Source: Parafrankia sp. EUN1f
GTDB lineage: Bacteria; Actinomycetota; Actinomycetes; Frankiales; Frankiaceae
Reading direction: 5' to 3'
NCBI RefSeq assembly: GCF_000177675.1
Contig: NZ_ADGX01000073.1
Location: forward strand, 1-42,768
Length of the DNA: 42,768 bases
Below the pieces are notes generated by a model. The model ran no database searches and was not told the origin of the DNA. It saw nothing but the letters and a program-made list of their open reading frames with translations. The translations under genes were made by a program, and so were the position numbers. Positions 7,622 to 14,780 of this stretch are shown here, in pieces. Positions within the stretch are counted from its first letter, which is position 1. The number at the start of each line of letters is the position of its first letter.

Positions 7622-10122
7622 GCACAGGCGACCGGGCGCGAGGCACAGAATCCTCCGCCACCGGCAGTGCGACCGAGCCGAAGCAGCCGAAGCTGCCGGT
7701 GCAGCCGAACAGGCCGGATCAGTCGGAGCCCGATGGAGGCTCGCCGGCCGGTACCGGGCTGCGTCGCCGCCCGGCGGCGTTCTGGGACAGGGCGAAGTTC
7801 CTGCTCCTGCTCGGAGCGCTGTTCATGTTCGTGGTGGCGGCGGATGTCTCCGGCAACCCGCTGATGACCTGGGGCGACGCGTTCCGCATCCAGGCGGAGT
7901 CCAGCTGGTGGATCCTGGCGCTGCTCGGTCTGGAGATCGTCCACCAGGTCCACATCTTCCTCGGTGAAAGATCGTCCGCCTACTACCTGTTCTGGACGGA
8001 CAAGGTCTTCGGTCGTGCCGAGCGCCGGCTGATGCGCCTGAACGACTGGAACAGGTACCGGGTCAGCCGTGCACTGAAGATCGTGGCGACCTTCGCGCTC
8101 TTCCTCTTCGTCTACGCGCGGGTCGTCGACCAGTCCGTGTTCGAGGCCATGGTCGGCCTGCCCGGCGCCGCGTGGGACGCGATCCCCTACGTGCTGCAGC
8201 TCGTGCTGCTGATGCTCGTCGTGGTCGGCCAGTTCGTCGCGATCTTCTGGTTCCTGTCCAAGGGCGGCGTCGAGGTCTACTTCCCGGAGGACATCAAGAC
8301 CCGCTTCTCGGACGTCTGGGGCCAGGACCACGTGGTCAGCCGGGTCCGGGAGAACGTCTTCTACCTGGAGCGCCCCGAGGAGATCGAGGACCGGGGCGGC
8401 TACGTCCCGGGCGGCATTCTCCTGTGGGGCCCGCCCGGGACGGGGAAGACGCTGATCGCCGAGGCGGTCGCCGGCGAGACCGGCAAACCCTACGTCTTCG
8501 TCGATCCGGGCGCCTTCTCCGCGATGTTCGTCGGCGTCGGCATTCTGAAGGTGAAGTCGCTGTTTCGGCGGCTCCGCAAGCTTTCGCTGCGTTACGGCGG
8601 AGTGATCGTCTTCTTCGACGAGGCCGACACCCTTGGTAACCGAGGCCAGCTCGCCACCGGGTTCGGCGGAAAGCTCGGCGGTGCCGCCGGGGCCTCCGCC
8701 CGCGGGAACGGGGTCTTCTCCGGTGGGCCGGGCACGTTTTCCGCCGCGCACAGCGCGTTCGGGGTGCCCGTGGGCCCGCACTCGCCCGACGCCTGCAACG
8801 GATTCTCCTATCTGGACCCCTCGGCGCAGGCCCGAATCGCCCGTGACCACACCGAGCGGCACAACTTCGTGATGGGTGGAATGGGTGGCGGCGGCGGGAA
8901 CTTCGACGGAACCCTGCAGGCACTGCTGACCGAGATGTCCGGGCTGAAGAAGCCCCGCGGATTCCTCAACCGGGTCGTCCGGCGCACGCTCGGAATGCGC
9001 CCGAAGCCACCGCCGAAATACCGCATCCTGGTCATGATGGCGACGAACATGCCCCAGTCGCTGGACGAGGCGCTGCTGCGTCCCGGTCGTATCGACCGCA
9101 TCTACAAGGTCGGCTACCCCAGCAAGGAAGGCCGCATCCGGACCTTCGAGGGGTACCTGGCCAAGGTGAGCCACGAGCTGACGCCCGAGCAGATCGAGCG
9201 TCTGGCGATCATGAGCCCGGAGGCGACCGGGGCCACCATCAAGGACACGGTCAACGAGGCCCTCGTGCAGGCCATCAAGGATGGTCGGGAGGTCATCACC
9301 TGGCAGGACATGCTCCGCGCCCGGGTGATCAAGGAGTACGGCCTCGCCGACGACCACGAGCACATCGCGCGTGAGCGGCACAGCATCGCCCTGCACGAGG
9401 CCTGCCACGCGGTGGTCGCCTACCGGACCCAGCGTGGCCGGGTGATCGACCTGGCGACCATCGAGCGGCGCGGCGGCGTCGGCGGCTTCGTCGCGCACGT
9501 CGCGGTCGAGGACCGCATGTTCATGTGGAAGTCGGAGATGGAGACCCAGGTGATGGTCTCGCTGGCCTCCCTCGTGGGCGAGCGCATGTTCTTCGACGGC
9601 GACAACACCGTCGGCGTGGGTGGTGACCTGCGTACCGCCACGCTGCTCGTCTCCGGCCACATCTCCGCGTCGGCGATGGGCGAGACGCTGGCCTCCCGGT
9701 CAGTCATGATCGAGAGTCAGCTGGGGCAGGCGTCCATCGATGTCGACCGGCCCTTCGGCGAGCAGGTCGAGACCAAGCTGCGCGAGCTCTACGAACGCAC
9801 CGAGGCCGTGCTCGCCGCGAACCGGCGTGAGGTGCTGGCCATGACCCATGCCCTGGAGAAGTACAAGACGGTCAGCGGGGAGGACATCGAGGCGATCATG
9901 GAAGGGGTGGTCGGGCCGACCATCGACGGCAGCAGCTACCTCGACCCCGGCTTCCTGGTCCTGGTGGAGGACTACCACCGCACGGCCGCGCTGGCACACC
10001 GCGGCCCGCAGCAGCGGGACCTTCCGCGGGAGCTGCCCGGGCTCGGCAAGGCGGCGGCCCGTGAGGCGCGGCAGCCCGCGCCGCAGGTGCTGCCGGAGAT
10101 GCCGTCGCCCTCCGAGAACTGA
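7618..10122 (+). CDS. FtsH-like membrane AAA+ ATPase with M41 peptidase domain
   Basis: 834 residues, larger than classical FtsH (~650). Order: disordered N-terminus (1-55); four probable membrane segments (about 60-78, 97-115, 153-172, 190-213) instead of FtsH's two; AAA+ module with Walker A GPPGTGKT (271-278), pore loop MFVGVG (303-308), Walker B VIVFFDEAD (329-337), sensor-1 Asn in MMATN (~477) and arginine fingers in LLRPGRIDR (486-494); peptidase M41 with zinc motif HEACH (593-597; usually HEAGH) and the third ligand Asp in VGGDLRTAT (~670). About 90 Gly/Ala-rich residues (341-430) are inserted after Walker B. All catalytic residues are present, so it should be an active ATP-dependent metalloprotease. 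A canonical ftsH presumably exists elsewhere in the genome. Start overlaps the lipoprotein stop. Confidence 0.85.
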   Translation: MSTGDRARGTESSATGSATEPKQPKLPVQPNRPDQSEPDGGSPAGTGLRRRPAAFWDRAKFLLLLGALFMFVVAADVSGNPLMTWGDAFRIQAESSWWILALLGLEIVHQVHIFLGERSSAYYLFWTDKVFGRAERRLMRLNDWNRYRVSRALKIVATFALFLFVYARVVDQSVFEAMVGLPGAAWDAIPYVLQLVLLMLVVVGQFVAIFWFLSKGGVEVYFPEDIKTRFSDVWGQDHVVSRVRENVFYLERPEEIEDRGGYVPGGILLWGPPGTGKTLIAEAVAGETGKPYVFVDPGAFSAMFVGVGILKVKSLFRRLRKLSLRYGGVIVFFDEADTLGNRGQLATGFGGKLGGAAGASARGNGVFSGGPGTFSAAHSAFGVPVGPHSPDACNGFSYLDPSAQARIARDHTERHNFVMGGMGGGGGNFDGTLQALLTEMSGLKKPRGFLNRVVRRTLGMRPKPPPKYRILVMMATNMPQSLDEALLRPGRIDRIYKVGYPSKEGRIRTFEGYLAKVSHELTPEQIERLAIMSPEATGATIKDTVNEALVQAIKDGREVITWQDMLRARVIKEYGLADDHEHIARERHSIALHEACHAVVAYRTQRGRVIDLATIERRGGVGGFVAHVAVEDRMFMWKSEMETQVMVSLASLVGERMFFDGDNTVGVGGDLRTATLLVSGHISASAMGETLASRSVMIESQLGQASIDVDRPFGEQVETKLRELYERTEAVLAANRREVLAMTHALEKYKTVSGEDIEAIMEGVVGPTIDGSSYLDPGFLVLVEDYHRTAALAHRGPQQRDLPRELPGLGKAAAREARQPAPQVLPEMPSPSEN

Positions 10123-10167
10123 GCTGACGGCGCGGGACGGCTGACCCGGGTACCGGCCCACAGGTCG

Positions 10168-10248
10168 GCCGTCAGCGCCGTGAGCCATCAGCGCTGTGAG
10201 CCGTCAGCGCTGTGAGCCCTGCCGGTCGTCAGCTCTGCCGGTCGTCAG
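10168..10248. repeat. 16-bp tandem repeats between convergent genes
   Basis: Three 16-bp units (type GCCGTCAGCGCTGTGA) at 10168-10183, 10184-10199 and 10200-10215, followed by two 14-bp CTGCCGGTCGTCAG copies at 10219 and 10235 that run into the end of the MFS gene. They fill the convergent gap between the FtsH-like gene and the exporter; no clean terminator hairpin was seen. Confidence 0.75.
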
Positions 10249-11729
10249 ACGTCCCGCAGGGCGGTGACGGAGCGGCCCGCTCCCGAGACATGCCCGGCCG
10301 GACCGGGACGCCCGGCGCTCCCCACACCCAGGGACAGCCTCACCGCCGACTCATCCGACTCATCCGACTCATCCGGGACGTCCGGGTCCTTCGTGGCGGA
10401 GCCGGCAGGCACAACCTGGCATGTCTGGGCCCGCTCCGGCGTCACCGTGAACGCCGGCCTCGTGCGGTCGGCGGCCTTGCGCAGCGAGGCCAGGGCATAG
10501 AACGCTCCGGCGACGGCGGCGGCGCCGGCCAACACCAGCCCGGCACGGGCACCGAAGGTCTGGGCCACCCAGCCCGCGATCGGTCCACCGACCGGCGTCG
10601 AGCCCAGGAACGCGACGGACCACAGCGCCATCACCCGGCCGCGCATCTCGGGCGCGGACGACAGCTGCACGGTCGCGTTGCCGGTCGCGATGAAGGCGAC
10701 GCTGGCCGCACCGACCAGGACCAGCGCGACGACCTCCAGAGCCAGCGTCGGAGCCGCCGCAGCGAGAAGGAGCACCACGCCGAACATCCCGGAGGCAAGG
10801 GCGAGGGCGGCGATGCCGACGCTGCGGCGCCGGGCCACGAACAGGCCGCCGACCACGGCACCGGCGCCCATCGCGCCGGTGAACAGGCTGTAGGTCGCCG
10901 CCGACCCGTCGAAGGTCTCGCGCGCGACCAGCGGCAGGACCACCTGGAACTCGTACGCGAGCGCGCCGACCACCGCCATCATGATCAGGGGGACCCGCAG
11001 CCCGGTCGTCCGCATCGCATAGGTGAGGCCGGAACGTACCTGGCCGGGGGCCCGCGGCACCGGCTTGCTGGGTACCAGCGCACTGGCGTCCATCCGGCGC
11101 AGCGCCAGGACGACCGCGGCGAACGACGCCGCGTTGAGCAGGAAGCAGCCGCTGGTCCCGACCAGGCTGATCACCACTCCGGCGATGCCCGGACCGACGA
11201 CCCGGGCCGCGTTCACGGTCACCGAGTTCAGCGTGACCGCGTTGGGTAGATGCTCAGCCCCGACCATCTCCTGGACGAAGCTCTGCCGGGTCGGGTTGTC
11301 CACCGCGGTGATCAGTCCGATCGCCGCCGCGAGGGCCGCGACCATCCACAGCCGCGCCACGCCGGTCAGATCCAGGATCCCCAGCAGGGCCGCGAGCGCG
11401 GCCAGCGAGACCTGGGTGCAGACCAGCAGCCGGCGGGAGTCCGAACGGTCGGCGATCAGGCCGCCGTAGGCACCGAAGAGCAGGACGGGCAGGAACTGCG
11501 CCGCGGTGACGAGGCCGAGCTCGGTGCCCGACGCGCCCAGCGAGAGGACCAGCCACCCGAGAGCGATCATCTGCATCCAGGTGCCGCACAGTGAGACCAC
11601 CTGACCGCCGAGGAAGAGGCGGAAGTTGGGTACCTGGAGCGCGGCGAACGTGCCGGTCCGTGACCGTGTGGTGTCGTGTGCGCCGACCGTGTCGCGCTGG
11701 ACCACCCTCGACGTGACCGTGCGTCTCAT
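10245..11729 (-). CDS. MFS exporter (EntS/DHA3-like)
   Basis: A 494-residue, ~12-TM major facilitator. Features of the DHA3/EntS group: FRLFLGGQVVSLCGTWMQ at TM1, the loop-2/3 motif GGLIADRSDSRRLL, NPTRQSFVQEMVG between TM4 and TM5, and RGRVMALWSVAFLGSTPVGGPIAG at TM10-11. Likely exports a small drug or siderophore-like compound across the cytoplasmic membrane; the substrate cannot be told. ATG at 11729 is chosen over one 24 bp upstream because GGAGGT lies 7 nt before it. The C-terminal cytoplasmic tail carries a DES-DES-DES stretch encoded by three GACTCATCC units (10348-10374). Probably regulated through the AT-rich dyad just upstream. Confidence 0.88.
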   Translation of the reverse strand: MRRTVTSRVVQRDTVGAHDTTRSRTGTFAALQVPNFRLFLGGQVVSLCGTWMQMIALGWLVLSLGASGTELGLVTAAQFLPVLLFGAYGGLIADRSDSRRLLVCTQVSLAALAALLGILDLTGVARLWMVAALAAAIGLITAVDNPTRQSFVQEMVGAEHLPNAVTLNSVTVNAARVVGPGIAGVVISLVGTSGCFLLNAASFAAVVLALRRMDASALVPSKPVPRAPGQVRSGLTYAMRTTGLRVPLIMMAVVGALAYEFQVVLPLVARETFDGSAATYSLFTGAMGAGAVVGGLFVARRRSVGIAALALASGMFGVVLLLAAAAPTLALEVVALVLVGAASVAFIATGNATVQLSSAPEMRGRVMALWSVAFLGSTPVGGPIAGWVAQTFGARAGLVLAGAAAVAGAFYALASLRKAADRTRPAFTVTPERAQTCQVVPAGSATKDPDVPDESDESDESAVRLSLGVGSAGRPGPAGHVSGAGRSVTALRDV

Positions 11730-11768
11730 ACAGTGCACCTCCGTTCCGGTCAACGCCTCCGTCCCGCC

Positions 11769-11795
11769 AAATTATTTCGCGATGCTAAGTAATTT
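11769..11795. promoter_or_regulatory. AT-rich dyad, candidate operator of the MFS gene
   Basis: AAATTATTT (11769-11777) and AAGTAATTT (11787-11795) form 9-bp arms with one mismatch across a 9-bp spacer, about 40 bp upstream of the exporter start. Such AT-rich sequence is exceptional in this genome. Symmetry and spacing fit a MarR- or TetR-type operator overlapping the promoter, but no regulator gene is adjacent. Confidence 0.55.
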
Positions 11796-11914
11796 TGCGG
11801 ACGGCTCTGGCCCGGATGGGCGCCCTCGGTCACCTGGCGACCCGACGGCCAACGGTCGACGGTCGACGGTCGACGGCCTGGCGGCCTCACATCGACGACC
11901 CGACGCTGCGATTC

Positions 11915-12069
11915 GAAGATCTGAGGATTTCGGTCGTTCTGGCGACCGCGACCCTCAGGCCTTGCTCGGCAGCGGCGGCGACCCGAAGTCGCACGCGCGA
12001 AGAATGGAGGATTTTGGTCGTCCCAGCGACCAGGATCCTCGGATCTTGCTTGGCGGCGGCGGCCCGAAG
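11915..12069. repeat. Imperfect ~72-bp tandem duplication
   Basis: Unit 1 (11915-11988) and unit 2 (11999-12069) share the order GAAGA..GAGGATTT.GGTCGT...GCGACC..GATCCTC-type blocks ending GGCGGC...CCCGAAG. A GGTCGAC mini-repeat (about 11850-11875) lies just before. Both strands are open through the repeat and give matching peptide repeats, but there is no start, ribosome site or plausible product, so I treat it as non-coding repeat DNA, possibly a remnant of an interspersed element. Confidence 0.65.
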
Positions 12070-12234
12070 CTCGGGATCTTGCTGCCTGGTCCCCGGTGAC
12101 AGAAATTCTCGCCCCTTCTGGTGCCGGAGCCGGGTGGGACGGGGGTGCGGGGGTGGGTGGGCTGCCGGTGTGGTGGTCTCGCGCCGGGTGTGCGTGGCGA
12201 GGCGGGTGGTGTTGGGGTGCGCCGGCGGGTAATA

Positions 12235-12250
12235 TCGAACGTACGTTCGA
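12235..12250. promoter_or_regulatory. LexA binding site (SOS box)
   Basis: TCGAACGTACGTTCGA is a perfect 16-bp palindrome matching the actinobacterial LexA consensus TCGAAC-N4-GTTCGA exactly. It lies 57 bp upstream of the DUF222 gene start, in position to repress it until DNA damage. In Mycobacterium tuberculosis several 13E12-family (DUF222) genes are LexA targets, so the pairing is consistent. Confidence 0.88.
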
Positions 12251-12306
12251 AGACGACGTTGTCGGTGGCGTGCGGGCGTGCGGCGTGCGGGAGTCAGGAG
12301 GTCGCG

Positions 12307-12858
12307 ATGAAGGACGTCGACGAGCAGGTGGCTCACCTGGCCGCGGTGGATCCAGCCAATCTGCCGGACGGCGAGCTGGCGATGCTCGTGACCGACATGC
12401 GGCGGCTCGTCGACGCGACGGATGCCTGCTGGATCCGGCTGCTCGCCGAGTTCGACCGCCGTGGGCTGTGGCGGCGCGACGGCACCAGGTCGGCCGCGGC
12501 CTGGCTGCGCCGGGAGTGCAGGCTTGTGCACCCGTCGACGACGGCCGCGCTGCTCGTGGCGAGTGTGCTGCGGGTCCTGCCGGTGACGGCGGAGGCGTTC
12601 CGGGTGGGCTCGATCAGCTTCGAGCACGTCAGGGCGATCGCGCCGGCGGCGGAGGGCGGCCGGGTCGACCTGGTGCGCAACGCGGATCCGATCTTCGCGC
12701 GCGCGGCGCTGTGGATGAACCCGCGTCAGATGGGGAACGTCGTGCGGACGTGGATTCGTCTCACCGAGACCGAGCATCCGGAGCCCGCAGCGTCCGCGGA
12801 GAACTCGGCGTCCGCGGAGCGCCTGGAGCCGCCGGAGGGGGCGCCCCGCGGTCCCTGA
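12307..12858 (+). CDS. Truncated DUF222 (13E12-repeat) protein lacking HNH domain
   Basis: 183 residues matching only the N-terminal DUF222 part of 13E12-family proteins: DGELAMLVTDMRRLVDATDACWIRLLAEFDRRGLW, then RSAAAWLRRECRL and the ISFEHVRAIAPAAEGG segment. Full-length members are ~400-500 residues and end in an HNH nuclease domain, which is absent here; the frame stops after an Ala/Ser/Glu-rich stretch, and no HNH motif is seen in the next ~180 bp. The start has AGGAGG 5 nt upstream. It is therefore either a remnant or a free-standing DUF222 protein, still behind a perfect SOS box. Probably DNA-damage inducible; function unknown. Confidence 0.75.
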   Translation: MKDVDEQVAHLAAVDPANLPDGELAMLVTDMRRLVDATDACWIRLLAEFDRRGLWRRDGTRSAAAWLRRECRLVHPSTTAALLVASVLRVLPVTAEAFRVGSISFEHVRAIAPAAEGGRVDLVRNADPIFARAALWMNPRQMGNVVRTWIRLTETEHPEPAASAENSASAERLEPPEGAPRGP

Positions 12859-12959
12859 AGGCGACCTGCGTCGGCCCCGCGACGGCGGGGGCGGCCGAGA
12901 GCCTGGGCGGCCAACTACCGGCGCGGCCGAGAGTCGGGAGTACCGGCCGGGGCGGGGCG

Positions 12960-13004
12960 GCACCCGGTGTGCGTCCGCCCCGCTGTCGGCCGCACACCGG
13001 GTGC
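12960..13004. terminator. Bidirectional terminator hairpin
   Basis: Perfect 14-bp arms GCACCCGGTGTGCG (12960-12973) and CGCACACCGGGTGC (12991-13004) around a 17-nt loop, in the gap between the convergent DUF222 and accD genes. No U-tract, as is usual for high-GC actinobacteria. Confidence 0.75.
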
Positions 13005-13035
13005 GACTGACAGCGAGGCGGAGACGAGCGCAGAG

Positions 13036-14439
13036 CTACAGCGGGATGTTGCCGTGAACGTTCTTGTCCGTGCGGGCGGCGGCCAGCGCCTCGGCGAGCA
13101 CGGTCGCGACCGCGCCGCGGGTCTCGCCCGGGGTGACGACGGCGTCCACCACACCCAGCTCGACGGCGCGGTCGACGCCACCGACCGTGCGGACGTGCTC
13201 CTCGGCCAGCTCGGCCACCACGTCCGGGCGGCGCTGCGCGGGAACCTCGGCCAGCTGCCGGCGGTGCAGGATGCCAACGGCCGCCTCAGCTCCCATGACC
13301 GCGAGCTGCGCGGTGGGCCAGGCGTAGACGGCGGTCGCGCCCAGGCACCGGGCGTTCATCGCGATGTAGGCGCCGCCGTAGGCCTTGCGCGTCACGACGG
13401 TGACCCGGGGAACGGTGCACTCGGAGAAGGCGTACAGCAGCTTCGCGCCGCGGCGGACCACGCCCTCCCACTCCTGGCCCACTCCGGGCAGGTAGCCGGG
13501 AACGTCGACGAGCACCACCAGCGGGACCCCGAAGGAGTCACACATCCGCACGAAGCGGGACGCCTTCTCCGCCGACAGCGCGTCGAGGCAGCCACCGCGG
13601 CGCAGCGGGTTGTTCGCGACGACGCCGACGGTGCGCCCGCCGATGCGGCCGAGGGCCGTCACGATGTTGCGGGCCCACTTCGGGTGCAGCTCGATGACCT
13701 CGTCGTCGAGCAGCCCGGCCACCAGTGGGCGGACGTCGTAGGCCCGGCGCGGGTTCTCCGGCAGCAGCGCACCGAGCTCGCGCTCCGGGACGTGGCCGAT
13801 GGCACCCTGGTCGGCCAGCAGCGAGGTGATCGCCCGGGTCTTCTCGAAGGCGGCGTCGTCGGAGTCACAGGCTAGGTGGACCACACCGCTGCGGGTCGAG
13901 TGCACCTCGGGCCCGCCGAGGCTGTCCGCCGTGCACTGCTCGCCGGTCACCGAGCGGACCACGTCCGGGCCGGTGACGAACACCTTCGCGTCGGGCCCGG
14001 TGATGACCAGGTCGGTCAGGGCCGGGCCGTAGGCCGCGCCGCCGGCCGCGGCGCCCAGCACCAGCGAGAGCTGCGGCACCAGACCGGAGGCCCGGACCGT
14101 CGCCGCGAACACCCGGCCGACCCCGTCGAGCGAGGCCACACCTTCCTGGAGGCGTGCGCCGCCGGAGTGCCAGATCCCGATGACGGGGCAACGCATCCGG
14201 ACGGCCGACTCGATCGCGTGCACGATGCGGGCGCAGCCGTCCCGCCCCATCGCACCGCCCTGGACGGTGGGGTCCGTCGCGAAGGCGACGACCTCGTTTC
14301 CGTCGACAAGGCCCTGGCCGGCGACAACTCCCGAGCTGTCGGCGGCGGCGAACAGAGAAAGGGAATCCGGGTCAAAAAAACGGCTCAGCCGCGCGACAGG
14401 TGTTCTCGGGTCGGTGCGATCGATGGTGGACAGACTCAC
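13036..14439 (-). CDS. accD6: Acyl-CoA carboxylase carboxyltransferase (AccD6-like)
   Basis: Beta subunit that transfers carboxyl from biotin to acetyl- or propionyl-CoA, giving malonyl-/methylmalonyl-CoA for fatty acid synthesis. 467 residues, as in mycobacterial AccD6 (~473). The carboxyltransferase landmarks are present: GIWHSGGARLQEGV, LGAAAGGAAYGPALTDLVI (N-terminal oxyanion region), FVTGPDVVRSVTGE, LVVLVDVPGYLPGVGQEWEGVVRRGAKLL and the C-terminal oxyanion region RKAYGGAYIAMN. It ends KNVHGNIPL, like AccD6 (KNIPL). GTG at 14439 follows AGGAGA. Position after fabF mirrors the mycobacterial fabD-acpM-kasA-kasB-accD6 order. A 341-bp gap with a strong hairpin separates it from fabF, so it may have its own promoter. 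The biotinylated alpha subunit is elsewhere. Confidence 0.92.
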   Translation of the reverse strand: MSLSTIDRTDPRTPVARLSRFFDPDSLSLFAAADSSGVVAGQGLVDGNEVVAFATDPTVQGGAMGRDGCARIVHAIESAVRMRCPVIGIWHSGGARLQEGVASLDGVGRVFAATVRASGLVPQLSLVLGAAAGGAAYGPALTDLVITGPDAKVFVTGPDVVRSVTGEQCTADSLGGPEVHSTRSGVVHLACDSDDAAFEKTRAITSLLADQGAIGHVPERELGALLPENPRRAYDVRPLVAGLLDDEVIELHPKWARNIVTALGRIGGRTVGVVANNPLRRGGCLDALSAEKASRFVRMCDSFGVPLVVLVDVPGYLPGVGQEWEGVVRRGAKLLYAFSECTVPRVTVVTRKAYGGAYIAMNARCLGATAVYAWPTAQLAVMGAEAAVGILHRRQLAEVPAQRRPDVVAELAEEHVRTVGGVDRAVELGVVDAVVTPGETRGAVATVLAEALAAARTDKNVHGNIPL

Positions 14440-14555
14440 CGTAGGTCTCCTAGGTTGAGCGGTATCAGTCTGCTCCTGCGCAGATGGCAGCGATGGACCT
14501 GGCTGCCGCGGGCTGTGGAGGGCGGCTACAGCCTGAGCCGGAGAGGCTGTGCTGT

Positions 14556-14624
14556 GAGCCTTTTCCGTCTCACGTTTGTCGGATGCTGTCGTGGCAGGTT
14601 CAGAGTCGACGATGGAAAAGGCTC
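14556..14624. promoter_or_regulatory. 11-bp inverted repeat upstream of accD
   Basis: GAGCCTTTTCC and GGAAAAGGCTC pair perfectly across 47 bp, starting about 115 bp upstream of the accD start. Could be an operator pair or an RNA structure; function unknown. Confidence 0.45.
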
Positions 14625-14683
14625 GGTAAGCGGAAAAGCTGTGTTGTCATGTGAAACCGCGCGGTGACAGATGTGTGTCCGGG

Positions 14684-14733
14684 TTTCCCAGGCATCATGC
14701 CGTCGCTGGTACGCCGGCATGATGCCTGGGAAA
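14684..14733. terminator. Strong hairpin downstream of fabF
   Basis: Perfect 19-bp arms (14684-14702 and 14715-14733) around a 12-nt loop; arm 1 begins TTTCCCAGGCATCATG. GGTGACAGA and TCTGTCACACC flank it as a further imperfect outer stem (about 14673-14760). On the minus strand it lies ~50 bp after the fabF stop, as expected for a terminator or attenuator before accD. Confidence 0.75.
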
Positions 14734-14780
14734 ACGCCGAACTCTGTCACACCGTGAATCCGTCTTGCGTCGTGAATCTG

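Larger units (their letters stand above)
14440..14780. other. Intergenic region fabF-accD
   Basis: 341 bp holding several inverted repeats: the strong 19-bp hairpin at 14684-14733 (listed separately), and GAGCCTTTTCC (14556-14566) with GGAAAAGGCTC (14614-14624), a perfect 11-bp pair 47 bp apart. TTCACGGTGTRACAGA occurs twice on the minus strand: once at the end of fabF and once about 30 bp downstream. No gene seen. Confidence 0.6.

Noticed and set aside
7540-9660. A 706-codon open frame on the minus strand
   Set aside because: It mirrors the FtsH-like gene, whose motifs are unmistakable; the antisense product has no domains and arises from GC-rich codon bias.
11795-12232. Coding gene across the duplicated region
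   Set aside because: Several frames are open, but none has a ribosome site or codon bias matching neighbours; the peptide repeats only reflect the DNA duplication.
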